A DNA stretch of 5,086 nucleotides, from contig JAFDJI010000335.1 in NCBI GenBank assembly GCA_019307545.1, positions 1 through 5,086 on the forward strand, read 5' to 3'. Below the pieces are notes generated by a model. It was not told the DNA's origin, ran no database searches, and saw only the letters and a program-made list of their open reading frames with translations. Source of the stretch: Deltaproteobacteria bacterium (GTDB lineage: Bacteria; Myxococcota_A; UBA796; GCA-2862545). Position 1 is the stretch's first letter; each line of letters begins with the position of its first letter. A program made the position numbers and the translations under genes. This document shows, in pieces, positions 1-4,441 of the stretch.

Positions 1-281
1 AGGAGGTGCGCTCCGCCCGCCTCAATGGCCTGCCCTTCCTGATCGACACCCCCGGCGAGCGGCTCGAGCACGTCTTCTCCCAGCGAATCTTCGGCTACGA
101 CCAGGTCTCGGCCCTCGAGCCCATGAAGACCGCCAGCTTGGAGCAGGTCAATGCCGCCTTCGCGGACGCGGTCACGCCGGATCGGCTGGTGATCGCGGTT
201 GTGGGCACCGCGGAGACACTTCGCGTGGCCCTGGAGGAGAGGTACGGGTCCGTCACGGTGGTCCCGTACACGGAGCTGTGA
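1..281 (+). CDS. M16 family zinc metallopeptidase, C-terminal fragment
   Basis: This is the 3' end of a gene that enters from the left; the reading frame begins at base 3 and ends at TGA 279-281. About 92 codons are visible. The segment FLIDTPGERLEHVF, then an IFGYD turn, then SLEQVNAAF and PDRLVIAVVG followed by a helix and a short final strand, matches the end of the C-terminal inactive half of M16 (pitrilysin/insulinase-like) peptidases, where a 'TPxxRL' helix precedes the 'PDRLvivvVG' strand. The family degrades peptides with a zinc site HxxEH in the N-terminal half, which lies outside the window, so activity cannot be judged. In bacteria these are often periplasmic and occur as pairs; the location here is not visible. 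The stop overlaps the start of the acetyltransferase gene, suggesting translational coupling. The GTG at base 6 is inside the domain and is not a credible start. Confidence 0.8.
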   Translation, partial: EVRSARLNGLPFLIDTPGERLEHVFSQRIFGYDQVSALEPMKTASLEQVNAAFADAVTPDRLVIAVVGTAETLRVALEERYGSVTVVPYTEL

Positions 282-823
282 TGGCGGCCTTTCCCCCCCG
301 CACCCTCGACACCCTGCGCCTGCACCTGCGCCCAGGCACCCTGGCAGACGCACAGGCGATCTTCGACAGCTATGCCACTGACCCCGAAGTGGTGCGGTAC
401 CTATGTTTCCGCCCCCACCAATCCCTCGCCGACACCCGCGTGTTCCTGGAGGCGGTGGAGCGCGCCTGGGAGAGCGGGGAGGGGGAGCGGGCTCTGGTCA
501 TCGTGCACCGGGACCTCGGTCGAATCGTCGGAGCGATTGGCATTCGGAAGGCCGGGCCACGGGTGGAGGTCGGGTACGTGCTGGAGCGTGCCCGCTGGGG
601 CGAAGGGTTGATGACCGAAGTGGTGGTGGCGGTGCGCGACGCAGCCTTCGCGGACCCCGACGTCAGCCGCTTCCAGGCGTTGTGCGACGTGGAGAACGTG
701 GCTTCGGCACGGGTGATGGAGAAGGCCGGCATGGTCCTCGAGGGAACCCTGCGCAGCTACGAGATCCACCCGAATCGCAGTGAGGTCCCTCGCGACTGCT
801 GGTGCTACGCGGTGGTGCGCTGA
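281..823 (+). CDS. GNAT family N-acetyltransferase (RimJ/RimL type)
   Basis: A complete 180-residue protein, the usual length for RimJ/RimL-like acetyltransferases, which move an acetyl group from acetyl-CoA to an amine, often a protein N-terminus, polyamine or antibiotic. The N-terminal strand LRLHLRPGTLADAQAIF (12-28) is the typical 'txRLxLRp' opening. The acetyl-CoA pyrophosphate-binding loop is RWGEGLMTE (105-113) after the strand VEVGYVL. The family motif around ENVASARVMEKAGMVLEG (138-155) supplies the conserved Asn, Ser and EKxG residues. ATG at 281 is preferred over GTG at 278 because GGAG at 272-275 lies five bases before the ATG but only two before the GTG. The start overlaps the upstream stop as TGATG, so the two genes are probably co-transcribed. 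The substrate cannot be inferred from sequence alone. The gene is followed by the inverted 31-bp repeat array. Confidence 0.9.
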   Translation: MAAFPPRTLDTLRLHLRPGTLADAQAIFDSYATDPEVVRYLCFRPHQSLADTRVFLEAVERAWESGEGERALVIVHRDLGRIVGAIGIRKAGPRVEVGYVLERARWGEGLMTEVVVAVRDAAFADPDVSRFQALCDVENVASARVMEKAGMVLEGTLRSYEIHPNRSEVPRDCWCYAVVR

Positions 824-850
824 GGCTGCGGCTCTCCGCTTGATGCAGGG

Positions 851-967
851 GGGCAAGTGGAGTTCAAAGACCGCTCCGGGAGGGCAAGTGGGGTCGAAAG
901 ACCGCCCCGGGAGGGCAAGTGGGGTGGAAAGACCGCCCCGGGAGGGCAAGTGGAGTGGAAAGACCGC
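851..967 (+). repeat. Four direct 31-bp-spaced repeats (array A)
   Basis: Units of 24 bases begin at 851, 882, 913 and 944, exactly 31 bases apart. Each starts GGGCAAG and ends AAAGACCGC; the eight central bases vary (TGGAGTTC, TGGGGTCG, TGGGGTGG, TGGAGTGG). The first three are followed by seven-base linkers, CTCCGGGA-like or CCCGGGA. The period of 31 is not a multiple of three, so this is not a protein repeat. It begins 28 bases after the acetyltransferase stop. Confidence 0.95.
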
Positions 968-1005
968 TTTTTCGCCTGGAGACGGTCTTTGGGGGGGGCT
1001 TGCCC
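944..1005. terminator. Possible bidirectional terminator at the centre of the inverted arrays
   Basis: The last A unit and first B unit can fold with AAAGACCG (959-966) paired to CGGTCTTT (983-990) and GGGCAAG (944-950) paired to CTTGCCC (999-1005), with a 16-base apical loop and an 8x8 internal loop. Further units can extend or replace this pairing. It lies between convergent gene ends (823 and 1109), which is where a bidirectional terminator would be expected. There is a T5 run at 968-972, but it lies in the loop, not after the stem, so it is not a textbook rho-independent terminator. The role is inference from position and symmetry. Confidence 0.4.
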
Positions 1006-1067
1006 AACGCCGGCGGTCTTTGGGGGGGGCTTGCCCAACGCCGGCGGTCTTTGGGGGGGGCTTGCCC
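982..1067 (-). repeat. Three 31-bp-spaced repeats in inverted orientation (array B)
   Basis: Units begin at 982, 1013 and 1044, again exactly 31 bases apart. Each reads (G/A)CGGTCTTT, then eight G, then CTTGCCC; the arms are the reverse complement of the arms of array A. The linker AACGCCG follows the first two units. The core eight bases are not complementary to those of array A, so only the outer arms are conserved in both orientations. The array ends 41 bases before the stop of the convergent lipoprotein gene. Confidence 0.95.
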
Positions 1068-1108
1068 CGCGCCCCTGTGCACGCCCGGAGCCCTTCCCCG
1101 AGGATGGC

Positions 1109-1750
1109 TCAGTGCACCGTCACGTGCGCCTGGTGGTTGCCGTCGGCCAGGGTGCCCTCGGCATCCGTCGCCCAGGCGCTGATCGCGATCTCGAAAGAGA
1201 GGGTATCCAGGTCGCCCGGCTCGCCAGCGTCGGTCAGCTTGAACCAGATGTCGGCATCGACCCCGTCGAGACGGCCCCATCCCACCCCGACCACGGTGTC
1301 GAAGCCCACTACGGGCTGGGAGGGCTCGAGGGCCGGGTCGTCCAAGCACACCACCCAGGCCACCTCGTCGAGGTGGAAGTGGCTGTCCTCCCAGGAAAGC
1401 TGAAGGTTGGCCACGTGGTGGGTGAAGGCGCAGTGGAGGGTGAATCCGTGCATGTAGGTGGACCCGGCGTGGACCATCTCGCCGCCGCCGGTCATCCGCG
1501 CGGCATCGAAGTCCTCGTCGTCGTCCTCGTCCCAGATGTTGGGTGTGTCCGGGTCGTCGGGATCGTCGCCCTCGTCGAAGTCCTCGTTCGTGGGGTCATC
1601 GGGATCGCCCCAGGGCTCGTTCCACCATTGCTCGTCGCCGTCACCCTGGTCGGTCGCTTCCTCGCCCGGAGACGGGACCGAGTCGCCAAAGGGGGAGAGG
1701 CCGTAGTCGGTGCAGCCGACGAGGAAGGGGAGTGCGACGATCCAGCGCAT
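1109..1750 (-). CDS. Acidic lipoprotein of unknown function
   Basis: A 213-residue protein with a short lipoprotein signal: MRW, a hydrophobic stretch IVALPFLVG, then Cys13 in the lipobox LVGC, so export and lipid attachment to an outer or inner membrane are expected. Residues about 29-82 form a low-complexity linker very rich in Asp and Glu with interspersed Trp and Pro (WWNEPWGDPDDP, then DDPDDPDTP and WDEDDDEDFD). Residues about 95-213 look globular, with alternating hydrophobic strands and two cysteines (107 and 135) that could form a disulfide. I do not recognise the family. ATG at 1750 is chosen over upstream in-frame starts because the signal peptide begins there and GGAG (1757-1760 on this strand) lies six bases before it. 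A near-consensus sigma-54 promoter sits just upstream. The acidic linker could bind cations or act as a spacer through the cell envelope; that is speculation. Confidence 0.85.
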   Translation of the reverse strand: MRWIVALPFLVGCTDYGLSPFGDSVPSPGEEATDQGDGDEQWWNEPWGDPDDPTNEDFDEGDDPDDPDTPNIWDEDDDEDFDAARMTGGGEMVHAGSTYMHGFTLHCAFTHHVANLQLSWEDSHFHLDEVAWVVCLDDPALEPSQPVVGFDTVVGVGWGRLDGVDADIWFKLTDAGEPGDLDTLSFEIAISAWATDAEGTLADGNHQAHVTVH

Positions 1751-1765
1751 GGGCGACTCCAGTGT

Positions 1766-1779
1766 AGGAAATTTTTCCT
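1766..1779. repeat. 14-bp palindrome at the predicted lipoprotein transcription start
   Basis: AGGAAA-TT-TTTCCT has perfect six-base arms around two T. It overlaps the last base of the sigma-54 -12 element and the predicted start site, a position where a bound repressor would block initiation. It may also simply be an AT-rich melting region. Confidence 0.45.
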
Positions 1780-1794
1780 GCAAGGGGCGTGCCC
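1779..1794 (-). promoter_or_regulatory. Sigma-54 (RpoN) type promoter for the lipoprotein gene
   Basis: Read on the minus strand, GGGCACG (1794-1788), four C (1787-1784) and TTGCA (1783-1779) match the consensus TGGCACG-N4-TTGCW at every position but the first. The invariant GG and GC are separated by the required 10 bases. The predicted start near 1768 leaves a leader of about 18 bases carrying the GGAG ribosome binding site. Sigma-54 promoters need an enhancer-binding activator, so the lipoprotein is probably under conditional control. An alternative sigma-70 -10 (TACACT, 1766-1761) lacks a good -35 element. Confidence 0.6.
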
Positions 1795-1889
1795 AACATT
1801 CGGAACGAGCAAAGGCGTCTTTTCGGTACCTCTTGGGGCGAGGAATGGGCGGTTGGGTGGGCACTGGCACCCCTGCCCGCGGTGGAAAT

Positions 1890-1944
1890 GTCGCAACCTG
1901 CGACCGGGCTGTGAATCACGCCCAGCCCCTCCAGGCGTGGAGGG
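1890..1944. repeat. Three adjacent short dyads
   Basis: Three inverted repeats follow each other with one to three bases between them: GTCGCA-ACC-TGCGAC (1890-1904), GGGC-T-GTG-AAT-CAC-GCCC with one bulged T (1906-1923), and CCCTCCA-GGCG-TGGAGGG (1927-1944). They lie about 120-175 bases upstream of the predicted sigma-54 start, within the usual range for enhancer-binding sites, and could equally form consecutive RNA hairpins. No protein can be named for them. Confidence 0.5.
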
Positions 1945-1997
1945 TCCAGGTCCAGGTGTACGTGAAAGTGAAAGTGAAAGTGCAGGTATGCGTGCAG
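1944..1997 (+). repeat. Hexamer-phased simple repeat, nine units
   Basis: Nine consecutive six-base units each begin with GT in perfect register: GTCCAG twice, GTGTAC, GTGAAA three times, GTGCAG, GTATGC and GTGCAG. No reading frame with start and ribosome binding site supports it as coding, although one frame would give alternating valines. It looks like a degenerated, slippage-derived hexanucleotide tract. It occupies the middle of the 458-base gene-free stretch 1751-2208; between it and the inverted repeat at 2099 I see only a G-rich patch (2004-2024). Confidence 0.85.
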
Positions 1998-2098
1998 GAG
2001 CCTGGTTTGGGTGCCGGGTTCGGGTGTCATGAGGTTGGTCGGGGAGCGGTCTGATAGCGGAGGGAGCGAACCGGCAGAAGACCCGGAGAGACGGCGAA

Positions 2099-2199
2099 CC
2101 AGCTGGCATATTTCGTCGTGAACGCCGGCTAGAGGGAGGAAGCGTACTCCTTGTACGCGACGACCGAAGAGCCAAGTTCACGACGAAATAGGCCGCTGG
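2099..2199. repeat. Nested inverted repeat, about 100 bases (structured RNA or small mobile repeat)
   Basis: A perfect 15-base inverted repeat, TATTTCGTCGTGAAC (2109-2123) and its complement (2176-2190), is extended outwards to CCAGC (2099-2103) and GCTGG (2195-2199) with one gap and one mismatch, and inwards by GGCT (2127-2130) with AGCC (2170-2173). Inside is a second perfect hairpin, GCGTAC-TCCTT-GTACGC (2142-2158). It begins ten bases after the stop of the last AIM24 gene, so it would be transcribed as the 3' end of that operon. No T run follows on the minus strand, so it is not a standard intrinsic terminator. No target duplication is visible at its ends. Confidence 0.8.
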
Positions 2200-2208
2200 A
2201 GCGCCGTC

Positions 2209-2883
2209 CTAGTCGTTGCTCTTCTGCACCTTTCGGAACGGATGCAGGAACGAGGCCAGCGCCGGCGCGTTGCGGGTCTGGATCCATAGGCGGCCCGTGC
2301 CGGAGAACGCGCACACCAGGCCCTCCTGGGACAGGAACAGGCTCTTGAGGCCGCCGACCTTGGTGACGGTGAAGGTGAGGCTCTCGTCGAAGGCGACGAT
2401 GTGCGACGTGTCCACCGTGTAGCCTCCCTCGACGTCGACCTTGTGGATGGCGCCGAAGGACGCGATCCACAACTTGCCCGTACCGCTGCACTTCAGCATG
2501 AACAGGCCTTCGCCGCCGAAGAAGGTCTTTGCACCACCCCACTTGGCGGTGACCTCGATGTCCGGGGTGCAGGCCACATAGGCACCGCGCTGCACCACCA
2601 CCCCGGTGTTGGCGAGCTCGATCTCCTCCATGTCGCCGGGGATCGAGGGCGCCACGTCGAGCTGCTGGGCGGGGCCGGTGCTGGTGTAGGTGTTCTGGAA
2701 CACCGTCTCGCCGCCCAGCGCGCGCTTGGCGGCACCCAGCAGCCCGCCCTTCATGTTGGTGTCCATCTTCAGGGCGGGGTCCATCCCCATCATGGCCCCG
2801 GTCTCGGTGACCACCTGCTCGCCCTCGTCCAACTCGATGTGCAACGAGGCGTAATCGGGACGGTTGCGGATCTCGGCTTTCAT
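2209..2883 (-). CDS. AIM24 family protein, third gene of the operon
   Basis: A 224-residue protein of the AIM24 (formerly DUF124, TIGR00266-like) family, which adopts a fold related to the TRAP RNA-binding protein; the bacterial role is not established. Visible family motifs are ETGAMM (26-32 region), GGLLGAAKRALGGET (46-60), KWGGAKTFFGGEGL (114-127), VDTSHIVAF (157-165) and SGTGRLWIQTRN (194-205). There is no signal peptide, so it is probably cytosolic or peripherally membrane-associated. ATG at 2883 is preferred over an upstream in-frame start at 2937 because the family's N-terminus begins here and GGAGAGAG lies just upstream. It starts 22 bases after the preceding AIM24 gene and is the most distal gene of the set. 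The C-terminus ends in a short basic tail, FRKVQKSND. Confidence 0.92.
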   Translation of the reverse strand: MKAEIRNRPDYASLHIELDEGEQVVTETGAMMGMDPALKMDTNMKGGLLGAAKRALGGETVFQNTYTSTGPAQQLDVAPSIPGDMEEIELANTGVVVQRGAYVACTPDIEVTAKWGGAKTFFGGEGLFMLKCSGTGKLWIASFGAIHKVDVEGGYTVDTSHIVAFDESLTFTVTKVGGLKSLFLSQEGLVCAFSGTGRLWIQTRNAPALASFLHPFRKVQKSND

Positions 2884-2905
2884 GGTCTCTCTCCGAAAAT
2901 GGGGG

Positions 2906-3598
2906 TCAGCCCCTACGGGGGGGCAGCTTCTGGCCAAGGAGCTGGCCGAAGGCGTTCGCGTTCCGGGTCTGGAGCCACACCTTTCCCGTACCCGAGAAGG
3001 TGCATACCAGGCCCTCGCCGCCGAAGATGAACGCCTTCCAGCCGCCGCCGAAGCGGCTCACCTTGAAGTTCACCGTTTCCTCGAAGGCGACGATGTGGCC
3101 GGTGTCCACGATGAACGTGCCGTCGATGTCCACCTCCTTGATGCCTCCGAAGGAGTTGAAGGCGATGGGGCCGGTGCCGTGCGCCTTGAGCATCACCAAG
3201 CCCTCGCCGCCGAAGAAGGTGCGGGACCCGCCCCACTTGGCGTCGATCTCCACCGTGTCCGCCGAGCACACGAAGGCGGTGGACTGCAGGTACATGGTGT
3301 TGCCCTTCAGTTCGTACACCTCGATGTCGCCCTGGTGGGTGGGCGCGAAGGTGACCTCGCCGGGCGCCCCCTCCGCCGTGAAGCGGTTCTGGAAGAAGGA
3401 CTCCCCGGCGACCATGCGCTTCAGGCCCTTCATGAGCCCTCCGAGCAGGCCGTCGCCCTTCTTGCCGGCGGAGGTCTCCATCTTCACGTTGGTGCTCATC
3501 GACACCATGGCGCCGCCTTCGGCGACCACGGTTTCGCCGGGGTCGATGTGTACGACTGCGAGCGCGTAGGCGGGGCGGTGTTCCAGATCGAATCGCAT
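2906..3598 (-). CDS. AIM24 family protein, second gene of the operon
   Basis: A 230-residue AIM24 paralogue. Motifs: EGGAMVSMS (27-35), a glycine- and lysine-rich loop KKGDGLLGGLMKGLKRMVAGE (46-66 region), KWGGSRTFFGGEGLVML (121-137), VDTGHIVAF (164-172) and SGTGKVWLQTRN (202-213). It is more similar to the third gene than to the first in the WGG-TFFGGEGL block, including a 17-base stretch identical in DNA (2510-2526 and 3204-3220). The ATG at 3598 is preceded by AGGAG six bases away, and this ribosome site overlaps the stop codon of the upstream gene (TAGGAG, 3610-3605), so translation is likely coupled. The C-terminus LGQKLPPRRG is basic. The function is unknown; assembly with its two paralogues is plausible but inferred. 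Confidence 0.92.
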   Translation of the reverse strand: MRFDLEHRPAYALAVVHIDPGETVVAEGGAMVSMSTNVKMETSAGKKGDGLLGGLMKGLKRMVAGESFFQNRFTAEGAPGEVTFAPTHQGDIEVYELKGNTMYLQSTAFVCSADTVEIDAKWGGSRTFFGGEGLVMLKAHGTGPIAFNSFGGIKEVDIDGTFIVDTGHIVAFEETVNFKVSRFGGGWKAFIFGGEGLVCTFSGTGKVWLQTRNANAFGQLLGQKLPPRRG

Positions 3599-3607
3599 CG
3601 TCGGCTC

Positions 3608-4300
3608 CTACGGAAGGATGGGGGAGATCCAGGAGAGGAGGGAAGCCATGTTCCGCGTCTGCAGCCACAGCGTTCCGGTGCCGCTGAACTCCAAAACCAG
3701 CCCCTCACCGGACAGCAGCGTCGACTTCCACCCGCCCACGCGGCGGATGGTGTACTTGAGGTCGCCTTCGAAGGCGACCACGTGGCCGCTGTCGACGATG
3801 TACTTCCCGTCGACCTTCCGCTTCTCGATGGCGCCATAGGCGTTGATGAGCACGTCGCCATCGCCCTTGCAGCGGAGGAAGAAGGCGCCCTCGCCCGAGA
3901 ACAGCATGGAGAGGCCGCCCCAGATGAGGTCGATGGTCACCTTGGGGGTGGAGGCGAGGTACGAGGTGGCCTGCACCGTGATCGGCCCGTCCCGGGTGCT
4001 CTCCACCACCACGTCTCCCACCATCGTGGGCGCGAGCATGACCTGCTGCCCGTCCTGCTTCGCCTTGAAGTGGTTCACGAACATGGTCTCGCCGGCGAGG
4101 AACTTCCGGACCAAACCGACGAAGGCGGCTTGGAGCCAATCGAGCACCCCGCCGCCCCCCACGCCATTGAAGGTGGTTTCCACCATCATGCCGTCGCTCA
4201 TGGCGACCATGGCGCCGCTCTCGGCGATGACCGTCTCGCCCTTGTCGAGGGTGACGACCGCCATGCCGTAGGACGGTTTCGACTCGATGTCGATGTTCAT
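3608..4300 (-). CDS. AIM24 family protein, first gene of the operon
   Basis: A 230-residue AIM24 paralogue and the promoter-proximal gene. Motifs: ESGAMVAMS (27-35), IWGGLSMLFSGEGAFFL (126-142), VDSGHVVAF (169-177) and SGTGTLWLQTRN (206-217). It is the most divergent of the three: FFGGEG is replaced by LFSGEG, and the loop at 46-70 is longer and hydrophobic (GVLDWLQAAFVGLVRKFLAG), resembling an amphipathic helix that could touch a membrane. The C-terminus SLLSWISPILP is also hydrophobic. ATG at 4300 has GGAGG four bases upstream, within the palindrome CCTCCGGAGG (4305-4314). It is transcribed away from tetR, with a TTGACA element about 50 bases upstream. Function unknown. Confidence 0.92.
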   Translation of the reverse strand: MNIDIESKPSYGMAVVTLDKGETVIAESGAMVAMSDGMMVETTFNGVGGGGVLDWLQAAFVGLVRKFLAGETMFVNHFKAKQDGQQVMLAPTMVGDVVVESTRDGPITVQATSYLASTPKVTIDLIWGGLSMLFSGEGAFFLRCKGDGDVLINAYGAIEKRKVDGKYIVDSGHVVAFEGDLKYTIRRVGGWKSTLLSGEGLVLEFSGTGTLWLQTRNMASLLSWISPILP

Positions 4301-4327
4301 GCTTCCTCCGGAGGTCCGCGGTCCGCG

Positions 4328-4356
4328 AGCGTGCCAGGGAGGAGTTTCCTTGTCAA
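4328..4356 (-). promoter_or_regulatory. Probable sigma-70 promoter of the AIM24 operon
   Basis: On the minus strand a perfect -35 hexamer TTGACA (4356-4351) is followed after 17 bases by CACGCT (4333-4328), a weak -10. The predicted start near 4321 gives a leader of about 20 bases. The -35 hexamer is embedded in CCCATTGAC, which is also a half of the tetR-proximal dyad. Confidence 0.5.
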
Positions 4357-4380
4357 TGGGCGCGACGGCCCTGCCGGGCC

Positions 4381-4409
4381 TTGCGTGTGGGTGACTGGTT
4401 GACTATTTT
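4381..4409 (+). promoter_or_regulatory. Probable sigma-70 promoter of the tetR gene
   Basis: TTGCGT (4381-4386) and TATTTT (4404-4409) are spaced by exactly 17 bases. The predicted start near 4416 leaves about 26 bases to the ATG, enough for the ribosome site GGGAG at 4433-4437. The -10 lies inside the 39-bp dyad. Confidence 0.5.
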
Positions 4410-4430
4410 CCGAGTATGGTCAATGGGTCA
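4392..4430. promoter_or_regulatory. Candidate TetR-family operator, 39-bp dyad
   Basis: The dyad has the symmetric pattern TGAC-N4-TGAC-N15-GTCA-N4-GTCA, centred at 4411, with 13 of 19 base pairs of positions complementary; the inner arms are TTGAC (4399-4403) and GTCAA (4419-4423). It covers the -10 and start region of the predicted tetR promoter and ends just before the ribosome site. This fits autorepression by the adjacent TetR protein; the size would suit two dimers. Confidence 0.6.
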
Positions 4431-4441
4431 GCGGGAGCCAC

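Noticed and set aside
851..1067. CRISPR array
   Set aside because: Linkers are only seven bases and nearly identical, and the units occur in both orientations, unlike repeat-spacer arrays.
857..2032. A long plus-strand open frame of 391 codons across the repeat array and antisense to the lipoprotein gene
   Set aside because: It starts inside the repeat, has no ribosome site or recognisable domain, and the opposite strand has a clear signal peptide, lipobox and Shine-Dalgarno. Long antisense frames are common in GC-rich DNA.
1710..2054. A 114-codon plus-strand frame whose end gives alternating valines
   Set aside because: The valine pattern comes from the hexamer DNA repeat, and the first part is antisense to the lipoprotein start. 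No ribosome site is seen.
1492..2181. A minus-strand open frame of 229 codons across the gene-free stretch
   Set aside because: Its translation is Ser/Arg/Pro-rich, it overlaps the lipoprotein gene in another frame, and it starts within the nested inverted repeat without a ribosome site.
2099..2199. Standard rho-independent terminator for the AIM24 operon
   Set aside because: The stem is followed on the minus strand by a GC-rich mixed sequence with no T run, and the 52-base interior is too long for a typical terminator loop.
4320..4336. A second sigma-54 promoter upstream of the AIM24 operon
   Set aside because: The minus strand has a perfect TGGCACG at 4336-4330, but the -12 position reads CGGAC instead of TTGC, so half of the element is missing.
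4367..4380. Hairpin GGCCC-TGCC-GGGCC between the divergent promoters
   Set aside because: It is short, lies outside both predicted leaders, and such GC dyads arise readily in this base composition.
2864..4402. A 512-codon plus-strand open frame antisense to two AIM24 genes
   Set aside because: Its translation is rich in His, Gly, Glu and Ala without domain character, and the minus strand encodes clear family members over the same span.
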